Below are positions 30,108 through 43,574 of a stretch of 64,000 nt of DNA, one piece after another (position 1 is the first letter of the stretch; each line of letters opens with the position of its first letter). Position numbers and translations under genes: made by a program. The notes beneath the pieces are model-generated. The model was not told the origin of the DNA. It did no database searches and saw only the letters and a list, made by a program, of their open reading frames with translations. Source of the DNA: Dirofilaria immitis (Eukaryota; Nematoda; Chromadorea; Rhabditida; Onchocercidae); contig JAKNDB010000108.1 of NCBI GenBank assembly GCA_024305405.1, positions 124,001-188,000 of the forward strand, written 5' to 3'.

Positions 30108-31773
30108 ATGAGATTTCCTTTCATGGATGGTAATTCCAATACTAATAAATTTGATGATTGCATAGTAAAACCTCCAAGTGAAGCGCTGTTGTCTTATGAT
30201 GATTGGTTTGTATCATTCTATACTTTGCTAGTCTATCGAATTTATTTTCCATTTTGATAGCCATATCGATAATAATATAATGTACTGTTATTTCGAAGTA
30301 CAGAGACAAAAACATATGAAGGTATTGATTTGATTAATCAATCATTCGTTGTATAATTTAGCTACATCGGAAACGAAACTTTTTCTTTCGAAATACTTTT
30401 GAACACTTACATTTTTTTAAATCATTTTCTTAAGCGAGAAACGTTTTCTTAAATGATAAGAGCAATAGTGATATGTTGAATGGTGCACTTAAAATATTTA
30501 TTTCTTGAAATTGATGCTTTATTGAAAAGGATTGCTTTATTATACTTTTTAATTTGAAGTAAATTAAATTAAACCAACAAACTTAATTTACTGTCTCGAA
30601 GATCAGTCAGTTGACTGCCTTCTCCCATTAAATATTGATAAAACGAGCTGAATAGAATTAATTGCAATTCAATTATTCCATAGAAAATTTATTATTTCTA
30701 TCGAAATATTTTGAAACATCTTTTTGGAATGAAATATTTGAATCAAAATTGTTCGAAAATTCAAGCAATGGAAAATGATTTCATTTGATGATTAAAATAA
30801 TAAATTTGTAAATTACCATCAATAACCTCAGTATTTTTTCTAAGAGCTCGATTTTACTTTTAAATATACGTCATAAACTATTGCCTCATAAACAAACAGC
30901 AGCAGCAATAGCAGCTGCTGGCACAATTTTAAGCAAAATTCTACGTTTAGAAATAGCGTGAATGAAAAATGAAACTCAGTTTATTTTTCATTTTTAAGCT
31001 CGATCATAGTAAAAAGAAATGATTAAAATATTTAAGCATTATTTCAACGAACGAAAATTGTGAATGCTCAATAATTATTTTTGTTCTAAATATTTAACAA
31101 GAGAGATGACTATTTTCATTAAATGAGTAAATATTTTTATATGACAGCTTGTTTATTATAGTGAATTACCAGAAATTCCGAAAACAACAAACAGTGGGCA
31201 ATATTTTGAGTTTGAGCAGATCGCTAATGGAATTGATGGATACTTCGATGAAAATTCGGACACGGATGATGAGAACTTCGGTGGTAATGAGGTTGGTGAT
31301 ATTTTATTTACCAAATAAAGATACGTTTTCCGTATTATTGCAACATCCATTTCCTTCAGTAGTGTTTTTTAGGATGATTCATTCATCTTCAACATGTGCC
31401 GTATACGACGTTTTCAACGTTCATCAAAAAGTCCACCAGAAATTCATCCTTGTAAGAGGCTAGGAAATGGAAGAACCACACATCATATAGATGTGAGCTC
31501 ATGATGCCTTCGTTACCGTTATTATTTATTTGGTGGTTAAGTCACATTGAAATCAAATAGCTCATTTTTTAAATTAATTCATCAAAAAAAAAACCGTTAT
31601 TCCAATTATTTTTCAGTCATCGTCATAACAATAACTTGCAGACTGATGAGATTTGCAAAGAAGTAGAAGAGGAAGGATTAGACCCAGAGGACGTACTTTG
31701 TATTGTTCGTGAAGGTTATATAATGGCGCCACCTCTTGCTCAGGAAGACGATTTCGATGATGTTGATGTATAA
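30108..31773 (+). CDS. Small acidic protein, about 159 residues, not recognised
   Basis: Four exons join in phase: 30108-30205, 31162-31291, 31373-31492, 31642-31773. The protein starts MRFPFMDGNSNTNKFDD, has ELPEIPKTTNSGQYFEFEQI, an acidic stretch FDENSDTDDENFGGNEDD, a basic middle MCRIRRFQRSSKSPPEIHP, and ends in KEVEEEGLDPEDVL, REGYIMAPPLAQEDDFDDVD. A stronger-looking acceptor at 31616 would hit a stop in this phase, so I use the one at 31641. No signal peptide or membrane segment. The order acidic patch, then a Leu-Asp-rich helix and acidic tail recalls the FAM219 family only weakly. Exon consistency makes it a real gene; function is unknown. Confidence 0.7.
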
Positions 31774-33124
31774 GAATTACGATTTCCTATTATGATGGTC
31801 ATCTGCTCAACATTACTCTACTATTATTATGTTATATTGCTTATGATGTGTTCATTGCTATTAATGAGGCTGTATGTATCATAAAAGTTTATTTTTCTAC
31901 TCTTTGTTGAAAGGAATTTGGCTGAAAAGTTCATAGCATGAGAATTTGGGTTGACTTGTCATTTTATTTTCTTCTTGTTTTGATTTCATATTTATGCTTC
32001 GTTTACTATAGTTTATATTGGTGCCTTTCGTAATTATTCTCAATGATTTTTTAATTGCGCAAAATTGTCATATAAAGAGATGAACTTCTTCGCTTATGCT
32101 TATCCCATATTTGCTTTATTCGGGAAATGTCATATTTTCATGCTGGTACCATTTGTTAATTTGTGCATAACATACCGAATATATGTTCAATTCCTTATGT
32201 AAGATTCATTCATTCTTTTATAGAATTTATTGATTCATTTGATAAAATTTCAATTTCTAGAATATCTTTTCTCTTGCCATATATACTGACGTTCATAGAA
32301 TGTTAAATTCTTATAAAATATAGTAATTCCTTATTTTGCGATATTATCTTCATTTTCATTAAATCATCATCTTCAAATCTAAAAGGGATCTATCCATTAC
32401 TATAGGTGAACAAAAAAAAATTGTTGAAATTTAATATCAAACATTTATGACGTCCTGGTTAGGACATATTTATAATCTCATAACAGAAATTATATCCTGA
32501 AAAATTATTAGCGATATCCTACGAACAGGTAAATAAATAATGTAGTTTAATCTAAAATTCTGGATTACTTTCTGCCACGATCGAAAATAATTTCCTACAG
32601 CTATAATAAGACTATATGAACTTCTACAAAATTGAAAATGAGGTAGTTGGGTTACAAGGAATCAGATTACAGTCTTTGTGAAATGATCACGAGAAGAAAT
32701 TTCGATGCACAGTTATTCTTTAGAAGCTTATAGATAGATGATCGTGTTGGAAGGAGTATTCGGAAACAAACATTTTTAAAAAATTAATCTTTATTTCAAA
32801 GTTTAGAAGAAAATCCACAGAGTTATAATGATCGAAGAAGCGAAATGTAGTATGTTAAGTAGAGAAGAGGATGATAAATTAGGGAAAGGGAAAAGATGAA
32901 TATTTGTAAAAAAAAAAAAGCTGCATATATGTAGAAGACAAATAGATGAATCCGCCGTAAAGTAGATATAAAAAATTTTATCAGTTTTTTGTTCCGATAT
33001 ATAATATCAGATAAACAATGTAAATTATATTTGAAAAATCAGTAGAAAAAGGACAGATATGAAAACGAATAATATAAAATAAAATAATATGATTAAGAGA
33101 AAAGGTCAAGAGGTATTGATAAGT
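31774..33124. other. Intergenic, 3' ends of two convergent genes
   Basis: No coding signal seen. It should contain both 3' UTRs; TTTATT (AATAAA on minus) occurs near 32789, about 330 bases past the sarcoglycan stop. Confidence 0.5.
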
Positions 33125-35943
33125 TCATTTAACAGATTTCGTATCGTTTAGAATATCCTGACCACCACCATTACCACCATCAGTGGATTGTTCCTCCGCG
33201 TTGTTATCACTTGGTTCGCTTTCAAACGGATTCCTATATAAATGTAGCGATGAACCACAGGCTTTCGCTGCTTCTGCAACTGTTTGTTTACTCATCGGAG
33301 TGACATGATTATCAGTGGTCTTATCTGGACTGATACCTGAAATAGCAATAATTTTGGGTACATCCGAACATCATATTAGCCATGTTTTTCCTCTTAATTT
33401 AAGGCAAATATCAAATAAAACTTTTTGACGTACTCAAATAAACTCTTGATCCTCTTAACAAGGGCGACCGAGAGCCACGACTGGATAGATTAGCTCGAAG
33501 ATTTTCTGGGGATGGATTGTGACTTGCAGATTTTGGCTGGAGGAATGTATGAATTCCTGAAATTATAAAAATTTTTCAAATTAAATTTAGACGAATTTAT
33601 TAAGATTTAATCTGATGACAAAAAAACAAACCAAGTGAAGTGTGCGATTGTACCCTGTCCGAAGCCATCAGAAGCATTTGTCGTTGCATGGAAAGTTCAC
33701 GTAAATGGCGTTGACTATCGCGCACGCTAGCATATTCCTCCAATTGCCTTCTCAAAAAACATTTTTAGCGAATGAGTTTCGTATAAAATTTAACATACTG
33801 CAAAAATGATAAATAAAGAGAAAGCGTACTTCGGCGTTTTGTAGTCCCTCCAATGTTGACCTTCGCGACGACCAAAGAAAATAAGACTTAAAAGAATAAG
33901 TAGGAGAATACAACATACACCCAACATCGGGAACATCTAAACAAATGATCATCCCTTGTGATACTGACCTTTCTATTTCAATTTCATAGATAAAAGTATA
34001 ACAAAATTGATGGTAAATGCTAAAGTTTTTAATAAAAAGCTCACCAAAAATGATTCCCAAAAATAATATCTCGTATGTAATACAGGAGTTTCCATTTTCG
34101 ATACGGATGAGGTAGATGGCTCATATTGGTGATATGAAGTGTAGGCTTCTGTATCTATATTTGGTTCAATTATTTTTGTCGATTTTTGCTGAACCACCGC
34201 ATCGTTATTGTGAATAGTTGGTGCTGTTACATTTTTCTGTAATAATTGCTAATATTTCAATTATGAAAAGAGATATGTATTCTATCAATAAGTATTTCTA
34301 TCATATCAAACTGCTAAAATCTAAAAATAGAGAAGACATGGCTATAAATAATTATTTTTTTCAAACTAAATATATCAATCTTTAAATCATTCCATTTTAA
34401 GTCAATCGATCAAATGATTACCACATGGAAATTACACCAATCGATCTGAAAAATTGGAGCAAAAAATTTATCCAATGGTACAAGATGATTCCTACTACAG
34501 TATTGTGGATTCCTTTGCAATCCACGTTCCAAATTTAGCACATTCACATGAAAGCGATTTTGTGTCCCAATTCGAACTATACTTCTTAAAAAAAAATTTA
34601 CTGAAATGAACTAATTCGTCAAAATAATAAAGGAAATAAATATTTCGTATTAACCCTTAATTAGCACCATCCATTCAATAGTTCTCTAATTGAATCTGAT
34701 TTTGTTTTTTTTTTTTTTTTTTTTACAATATAAAAATTATAAGATACGTTTGCTTATCTATTATATCATGAAAAGATAGCAGAAATTTTATCAAATATGT
34801 AATAGCTTACCCAACTTTATGATGTAGATTAAATTGGACATTTTGAGGTGGTAAATTTCCAGCAGCTAAAACTTGAAATATGTATGGATTCAGTCCTTTT
34901 CCTCTGAATGATTCTTTCATTGATTTTTTAGCAACTCAAAAGTTCCAGTGCGATCAGTTAAAAGATCTTCAGCATCGTAATTTTTATGTAAATTTCAGCA
35001 AATTGTTGTGTTGAATTACGGTATTTTTCTAGAAAAAAAAATTAAATATCGTATCTAATAGAGGCATACATCGTGAGATTGAATGCAACTGTAAAAAGAA
35101 TGGCAATAGAAGAATTACATTCATATTACATCTTACCATTATCATTCAAAAATATTGTTATATACTGTTCTGCTTTATCATAATTATCAAGCCGTCGAGC
35201 AATTACATGTATAACAACTTGATTAAGGGGCGAGATCGCAGTACCGTATAAATATGCAAGTGCTTTATACCTAGATGGCATCAGATGCAACCATAATGGC
35301 AAAGCAGGGCGGCTGTTTAATGAAGCGGACCATTTAACATCAACTGTAACATTTTATCTTTATTCATTTCTCTTCTCGACACTAATATACCATCATCTCT
35401 TGTGATTGGAAAAATACCGTAAACTTCATAATAAATACTGCAGCAATTCATAATTTTCAAATAACAGATGATGAATATAATGATAAGCCACCATCATCAT
35501 CATCATCATCATCGTTATTATCATTCATTATCTCGCAATAATCAGATGTTATTATCCGTAAGAAAGAAGAGAATGAAAACAAACTACATAGTTAATCTTT
35601 TAACCGTCTTTTAAAGTCGACTATCATAATCTTCTATCAGTTTACTGATAGTACGATAATATATCTTACACATATTGTTGATATCATATCAAATTTTATT
35701 GTACATATTATTAATGATATTCAATTCTTCACACCATTGCTTATAAAGATGATAAAAATAAAAATAAACAAGCAAATGATTTACCTGTTTGGGAAAAAAA
35801 TAGCCGGAATGAAGTGTATAAATGAAAAATTCTCCTTTGGTCGTTCGCAGTTCGATTGGATTTATAGTTCGACGATACTGAGCACAACATAAATTCGAGA
35901 GTACAAATAAGACAGCACATATAAGCCATCCAATCATCGTCAT
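33125..35943 (-). CDS. sgca-1: Alpha/epsilon-sarcoglycan family membrane protein
   Basis: Component of the dystrophin-glycoprotein complex in the muscle plasma membrane. Exons in transcript order: 35943-35785, 35343-35137, 35028-34811, 34584-34422, 34236-34045, 33936-33830, 33750-33632, 33556-33434, 33336-33125; about 500 residues. Signal peptide MTMIGWLICAVLFVLSNLCC; cadherin-like part with RPALPLWLHLM and YLYGTAISP; FQIDWCNFHV matching the extracellular Cys region; membrane segment GVCCILLLILLSLIFF; then GRREGQHWRDYKTPKRQLEE and RHLRELSMQRQ, matching the family's RREG...TP..QL...S...LRD block. The tail is long and Gly/Asn-rich near its end. Two bases are missing in T runs (34924-34929, 34981-34985), and the exon 1/exon 2 phases disagree by one, so an indel or a missed exon is there. 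Confidence 0.87.
35492..35513. repeat. (CAT)n microsatellite
   Basis: Seven tandem CAT units in intron 1 of the sarcoglycan gene. Confidence 0.9.
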
Positions 35944-38900
35944 AAATCTGTTGATGAAGTTGTATTATGAAAACTCTGAGTAAAATTTTATAAAAGAGAT
36001 AAACAGTGATAGTCACAATGAAAACAATGATAGTCACTATGATTAATTAGATCAGTCATTCGTTGTTATCAATTTAGAATCTAATTTTTAAAAAGAAAAC
36101 TGAAAATTAAACTTACCAAATCCAATGGATTTATCTTATTCAGATCTTTTCACAAAAACATGTTCTCTCTTACAAGCGGGAAAAGAGATTCGGCTTCATC
36201 CATATCGTTTATTCATTCATTGGCAATCAAATCGTAAACAATCTATTCTTTTCTCAATGATTTTTCATTTTGTTTGCAAGTAAGTTTCTGAGTTTACGTC
36301 GAAACAATGAATTCATTTAGATTCCATATAGAAGTAGCAAAAGAAATGATGCAGTAAAGCTGTGACTATTACAACATATTCGAAATATTGCTGATAGAGC
36401 GAGCAGAAATAATCAAAAGTATCAGCTGTTCAAGTTTCGTTACACTGCCTCTTAAATACAACCTCGCTTGAGATACTGAGGTACAGACAAGCTATCGCTT
36501 TAGCGCTTTAGCGCTAAATAAAATTCATAAGATTTCATCGAAAACTTTTGTATACTCACGCCTCAGAGAGAAATTTGACGTTTCCTCTAAATTTATTGAG
36601 CTTTGGCGTTATGCGTTAAGATGAATAAATAAGCATATTATATTTACCGATTTTTGATTAAAAAAATCACTCTATATTGTATGGTATTATCAATATCATT
36701 AATTTCATTTCAATCTCATTTTTGGTCAAAAGAAAAAGGCAAGAAAATGAGAGTGAAATTTCACCTTTCATAGTAATTTGATGAGGAGAAATCTAGCAAA
36801 CTATATTGTTTACGGAAAAAAGATGCATCCATCAATTCAGTACCAAATTCCCGGATTCAAAATATGAAATTTTGTGAAACGCTAAATAACTATCAAGTTG
36901 TAGAAGAAGCAAATTATCCTAGAAAATTATGATAAATTTATATCTTATTTTACTCAAATCTTTCCATGATAGATCTATTTACATATAAGACTTCGGTAAC
37001 TTTGCCGGATAAGTTAAAATTTATCGTAACTCCCACAACTTTCTATCAAATTACTGTAAAAAGCTACAACGCAGCAAAAAAAAATGATTTCAAGAAATTG
37101 ACGAAATCAGGAATCCATCATTTTTTTAAGAAACTTCTACAAATGGATCTCTTCAGGCATATAATTCTAGACTTTGTTTCATTATCGAAAAATAATTTGT
37201 AAACGAAATAAAACTTCTTCTAAAACGTTGAATCCACTTATCTATATAGGAAGTAAAAAATAACAAATCTAATCTTTCATGAATTAATAGTTTTTGTAAA
37301 AATTTTCTAAAAAATGATATGATGAATTACAGATCATAAAATACTTAAATACATTAATTTGAAGCGTACGTTCAAAGTTTTTAATTATTACTTCGATTTT
37401 ATGACCAATCGCTATGCAAATTTGAAAACTATAAAATCAAATAGCGAATTATTTCAATTGTTGATATGCCAACAAGTGGTTGGTTACTTTCGATAGATGA
37501 ATTCTGAAGACGGATTTTATCAAGGCAATAAAGCTTCACAAGGTTCTTTATCATTCTGTTTTCACTTTTTCTCGTTTTTTAATTTTAGAATTTTTAAAAT
37601 GAACATCAATTGCTGATAGCATGTTGATATAAATATCTAATGATATCTAACAACATTGATATCTTTATTAAGATTCTATCTCTTGATTTCTTAATCAGTT
37701 ATGATCTGTTTTATAAAGATTTTTCTTTCATGCAATCATTACATTTCTCAAGCAGATACGTAGAACGACGGGGAAAGCCGTACGGAGAATTTTCGTATAA
37801 TCCTCTACCATCTGTAACAGTTAGTAAGTTTCTGCGTGGGAAACTTCAATCAGATTTTTCACCTTGCTGAATTCATGAGATTATAAATTCGTCGAGAACG
37901 TAAAGAGCAAGTATTGCAACGGTTGGAGATAAAAAATGCAAGTCGATGACAGATTCATAAAATAGACAGGGAAAACAAATCTAAATAGGATGGACCCGTA
38001 AAATTAACAAATTTAGTGCTACAGAGAATGAAATGGCGAATGAAAACCGGTTACACTGTATCATATCAAGAAAATAGGTACCATAGAGGACTTCTTTAAA
38101 CCTGATAACTATTAATACTCTCTCCCTCATCCTCCACAGCTTATCTCATCCGGTTAAGAGAATGCTTCCGGTCGACAATTTTATGTCTGGTTGTTCCAAG
38201 AGGCTGTAAGGAATTACACTCAGCTATCATGCTTCATCCTTTTTTTAAGTAACACCTCAGGTTCTTTATATTTCTTTGATTCTCTTCTCACCTTCATTCA
38301 TTCCATATATGGTAAAGTCTGTCTGCTTTCTTTCTTGCGAAACATCGCAATCCGCACTTACCAATCGTACATTCCTCCATTCTGTTTCACGTATTGACGG
38401 CAGCTAAAGGAACTGATAATTGATAATGGCGGAAGGATCAATTGTTTTGTCAACATGCGTATTTATTTTGAGATCTTAGTTTCTGCTTATTTGTCTCCTG
38501 TAATCCTAACATGTAAGAATAAGCTGATTGCCGAGAAATCGATCCGATTGAATGTTTCTATGCTCTGTTTTACGAAAATTTCAGTTAATAAATTTAGCTA
38601 CTCATCGATTCGTTGATAACTTGCAGCCGTTATTATCCATATTTTTTATCCCAATTATCTATCAATTCTGCTATCAGTTTTTCCCTTACTTTCGATAGAA
38701 TTCGGTTACGATATTCAAGTGGTTTATGCGTTTTTGGTAGATATTTTTGGCCATCATATCATCTCTCGGTTATCATTCATCTTGTCCTGAGAAATTTCCT
38801 CCTTTGGCTTATCTGCAAAGAGAACTTCATTTCGTAAAGAGGATAACGAAAGATAACCTTCCATTATCAAAGAATTGGAAATTTAATGGAGTATTTTTCT

Positions 38901-40483
38901 TTTGCTTAATTTTGTACCATAAACGGTCGTCATATCTGCTGTACATGGTTTCGATTGAGTACTTTTTCGCGTTTCACAATAAATTGAGGACTGTATCTTC
39001 TTTGTTTCTCCATGTTTCATTAACAGCTGAATATTTTGAATCGAAAATTGCACTGGAAAATTGAAATATTTCTTCCATCCTTGATACACAGTCATTTTCT
39101 AATTTCCCTTGCTTGAAAGATTTTTAAATATTCAGATAAAAATCATTTTAGTAAATGAATTTACCTTTGCTGATCGCTATTTTAATGGTAACCATTAGTG
39201 GAAATTATTCTTATGTTTACTTAATCTCATTATTCGTCATGAATTGGTCGTATTTCAATCTATGCGAAAATAGTCAAAATCGAAAAATTCTCGAAAATGA
39301 GAGATTAGAAAACGTCATATTTCCCATACTTTTAGACTCATATATTGCTAGCAAATCGCAGCCTAAATATATTACATGTATAGAACTTTTAATGTATCAC
39401 TTAGCAATTGTCAGCATTCATCTGTTCCGTTGGATATTTCCAGTTTTCCCATCACCATGTTTAATTATAATTTGTTCAGCTGAAAAGCATAGCATGGAAA
39501 TGTTTAAACTAGTTTTCATCTTCTAATTTGGATTTGTTTCATTTTCGTTCATCCATTGTAATGGTTACTTCAGTTTTGCTCAAATTTTATTTACCTTAAT
39601 TCGCTAACGAGAAGAGTTGAAATTTCAATTATTATTCCGCATTTCGCTGCTTTTTCAGTTAACCGACCATCATTAAAAATGATTTTGAAACTTTACTAGA
39701 TATGTTTTTCTTCCACGCTTTTACGAATTCTGTTTTTTTTCTCACAGCTGTTATTATCATGCGCCATCTTTTATATTCTGCGCAGAAGAGTACTTCTAAT
39801 TTGCACTTATCTTGCGGCAACTTCTATAATTATGATGTTGTTTAATATTACTGCATCTCTGCATTTACTGGTCGTTTCAAAATTATCGTAACATAGCATC
39901 CACAATATCACCTTGAATTATGTCTCGACTCTAGGATTCAATAGACCGTGAAAGTCATGAAATGCCTTGGATTATCAGCATAAACGGCCCTTTTGCGAAC
40001 ATTCGTCGTGACCACTTCAATTTGCTAATCAGTGTAAAGGTATGAAAGCTGGCTAGTGAATTCAACCGCATTTTCAGTCGACAGTAATGTCTATGTTAGC
40101 GAAGCCTTTGGATATGTTTTTATCCGTTTCTGATTTAAACAAACGTTTTAATCCTGATTTTCTAATGGCTCGAATACCGATTTTCTCGCTAATTTCTTGT
40201 CCTTTTTTAAATGGTCTAAAATATTTTAGTTAGAGTTTTAAATTTATGCATCATTAGATAAGATTTTATAGTAAATGACCTCATAGTTTTTAGGTTTAAT
40301 GACTAATTTTGCACAGTCATCATCTCTATTAATCGACTAGTGATTATAAGGTTGGGTAGGCTGACCTATTTCTAATGATTCTTCTAAGGAGTAGCTGATA
40401 ACGAATAGGGAGATAAGAAAAGATTTTCTTTCTTTGTTGTTGAGCTTTTGTAGAATTTTTTCTTCAGAGGATTGTAAAAATCG
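35944..40483. other. 4.5 kb without a recognised gene
   Basis: Upstream flank of two divergent genes. A repeat-palindrome CGCTTTAGCGCTTTAGCGC ending in TTTAGCGCTAAA lies at 36495-36518, about 550 bases upstream of the sarcoglycan start. The longest frame, 39155-39526 on plus, has a hydrophobic start but no splice context or family resemblance; I do not call it. Confidence 0.45.
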
Positions 40484-42126
40484 ATGCCGACCGGAAAGGA
40501 TCAAGACAAGCGTGATAACTATAAGAAGCCTCAAAATAAGGTTTTTTTCTTTTTTTTTTACTGAGGAGAGAGTTTGTTTCAAATGTTAGAAGATAAATGT
40601 TATAATATTTGGAACTGAGTTACACTTTCATTTTTGGGTGACAATGTATTTGCAGGGGTTTTCAACTGCTTCGTGGGAAGATCGCTTAACGGATAATCGA
40701 GAGGAGGACGATGGCGATATCACCGATCCGGAGTTGGCTGCTGAAAAGAGTATGCTCTGAAGCATGGTACTGAATTCAATTTGAATTTGATTGCCGGAGG
40801 AAATCTTGCTATGGCAGTTGGGGGTAATCCTGGATGTAAGTGCCCAGTTTTAAATCTTTAATAATATCAATATGTTTAAGATATTAAATTTGATGTGAAA
40901 GGTGATGGTTTATACTTTGCACAGGGAAAGTGCTTTTGAAGAAATTGGCGTGATTCTGGGAACTATATGTTACAATTTACAAGCGATTTAATCTGCATCA
41001 CGTAAATCAAGAGAAAATGTCATGATTGACTGTTGCTATTTACGCTTGATTTTAAGTATTATTTCTTTGTATTCGAAGAAGGTATTGCAAAAGTGATTTG
41101 TTGAAGTAGCCTTAATTAATAATATTATTTCAATATTTATTTGTTTTCCAGCAAAATCCACTGATAATGCTAAGAAAGATGCGCTGATTTCTGCTAAAAT
41201 TAAACAAGCAAAAGCGGATCGCAAAGCTCGTGGAAGAGGCGTTTCTGGAAGCATGTGCAAGAAAGACAAGGATATTTCATGTGGTAATTGTATATGTGCA
41301 TTTCAACCTATTTCGGAATTTTTTTGTTACCATTACTCTTGCTCTTGTACAATCCAAAAACAGTCATATTGCGCTAAAATCAGTTTTTCAGATTTTTTTG
41401 CAAAATATCAATGTTCTATTTTTATTTATTGATTATTTTCAGGCGGTTTCCACACGCTCATGGATATGGATGTATATTATGGGTTGGATGATGAATACGG
41501 CACCTATATGTCGGATACGGAGGAGCCTTTTGATGGCCACGAAGACGGCTATGAGGGCGTAGCTCGCCAAGGTATTCATTTTTCTTAAGTTTTGTTGTTC
41601 TATTGGTGTAATATTTTTCTGGATTTGGATATAAAATGGAAATTGAGTTTTGACTTTGTTATATCTTGTACTTTTAGACAAAAAGGAGAAAATGGACAAG
41701 TCGAAAGCTACTCTCATCAATGAGGATATGAACAAAATGTCTTTGAATGATGACAATGAGAGAGAGGTAACATATAGTTTATCCAGTCTTTTACCGTAAA
41801 TCAATCATTGGTAACTTTTTCAGTCATTTTAACTCTTTCGTGCTATCAAGGATTGAAATTTCTGTCTCCTAACCGTGAATTTCTTTGTGAAGAATAAGAA
41901 AACTTAGTAAGTGATAAAATGCTGCTCAAATAATGATCGTATTTTTCAAATAGAATGAAGAAGATATCTAGCCTCCATACTGTTTTAATAACTAGCATTC
42001 TTTTTGTAGATGATGAATTGTAAAGTTATAGCACTCTAATTTCAGGATGATGACCGCCCAGGACCGAGTCGATCACATCATGGAGCAAGCGATGATGAGA
42101 AACCGAAGCGCCTCTACCGCATGTAA
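40484..42126 (+). CDS. Charged protein of about 222 residues, not recognised
   Basis: Six exons: 40484-40540, 40656-40835, 41152-41283, 41443-41571, 41678-41766, 42046-42126. Starts MPTGKDQDKRDNYKKPQNK, then FSTASWEDRLTDNREEDDGD, EFNLNLIAGGNLAMAVGGNP, a basic part AKIKQAKADRKARGRG, DMDVYYGLDDEYGTYMSDTE, and ends SDDEKPKRLYRM. All junction phases agree if one G is added in the run at 40744-40750. No signal peptide, membrane segment or catalytic motif visible; it looks intracellular, perhaps nuclear from its Lys/Arg block. I do not know the family. Confidence 0.75.
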
Positions 42127-43574
42127 ATCTGTTGGTATTGAAACTACAAATGCCTCTAATTGATGAATGCTAATGTCATGTTCTTTTGTTGTTTTTTTCG
42201 GGTCTTAACTGTGCTAATTTTATGTCTGTGCTTTAATAGAACTGTGTATATATGGTTTCATCGATGATTTCAGGAGTATTGTTTTCTATCGTTGTTATTG
42301 ATTTAAATTCATTCCATTACATATGAATAGTGATTTCTTCATTCTTGGTTTCAGCTGCACAGATCAGTAATTTTAAATTTCATGATGTCTGGAATTTACT
42401 TTGTTTCAGGACTTTTTGTTCACAATAATTTATGCTATTAGTTGAGAGTTCCCAGCTCTGGTTTATTACTGAAAAATTCATGTGATTCAACAGTCAACAC
42501 TTCACTTTCTGTCCCATTAGTTGCATGCAAGGAAGTTGCAATCCCGCACCAATCACTTAGTGATGGAAACATCACTGATTCGACAATGAGTGCGTGTTGC
42601 AGAAACTTTTCTATAACATAATATTTCGTGCATCTTACGTAAACCACATGTCACAACTAAGTAGGAGATAGTATCAGTTTGCCTTCCGAGATTCAAAGAA
42701 CACTCGTTGATCGTTTGCCTCAATTCTCAGCTAGTAAACCGAAACTGAACCAGTTATGACCAACCGACCAGCAACATCCAACCAACATATAATATTCAGT
42801 AGCATTACCGGGATGTGGTGGTGTGTGCTACTGTTTGGTAACTCGCAGGATAAAAGTTTTCGTACTGGAGCCGTATTAATTTTAGGTACGACTTATCGTT
42901 GCATGAAAAGTGTGATATTGTAGCCTAAAATGGTTGGTGAGGGAAGGGTTGGTTGGATGCGAAGGGTGGTTGTGTTTTTGAAGGAGGAGGGTCGATTAGT
43001 ATCTTTATTTTGGGTTTTGGGATTTCAGAACTAGCTGCAGCATAGGTTGTGACAGTCTGGCGGAAAAAGATCTTTGCTAGCAAAAGATTTTCGATACACT
43101 GATCCAGTTAAGAGATTGGATTGTGGCCTTGTAACTCCTTTCATTGTAACCACCTCATATATATTGCTTTTCCTTTCACTTTTTTTGTTCGTGAATTGCA
43201 TCTTCGTCTTTCTTCATGTTTCTGTCAGTGATTGAGAAAGGGAAGATATGAGCTTATGGCCAGCACAGATACATTTGACCCTATCAGAGTTAGTTGATAC
43301 ATATGTGTGACCTGGATGAAGGCTATTCATTCCTGGCATTGAACATAATACCCTTACTTCGAAGATGAGAAATTTTTCTCGTCTTATCCCAAATATTTAG
43401 CATCTTTACCGAATCAAAAATGTTTTCAGAAGCTAAGATGTAACTGTAAAAAACTAGAATTTGGTAAGTTCTAGCATACCACGCTTGAATTTCGCTGAAA
43501 AAAAAGTCACCTAGAATTTATTCTTATTCGCAGAAACATTTGTTTATGTATTGCTATGCAGGTAGCCGAAAATA
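42127..43574. other. Intergenic, upstream of the nucleolin-like gene
   Basis: No coding signal. ACATCCAACCAAC near 42774 is the complement of GTTGGTTGGATG near 42950, so about 12 bases could pair across ~165 bases. This is probably the promoter region of the gene at 43575. Confidence 0.45.

Noticed and set aside
31617..31641. Stronger acceptor TTTTCAG for the last exon of the 30108 gene
   Set aside because: In the required phase it reads into a stop after three codons; the acceptor 25 bases on keeps the frame.
39155..39526. 123-residue frame with a hydrophobic start
   Set aside because: No splice partners, no known motif, and such lengths occur by chance in this window.
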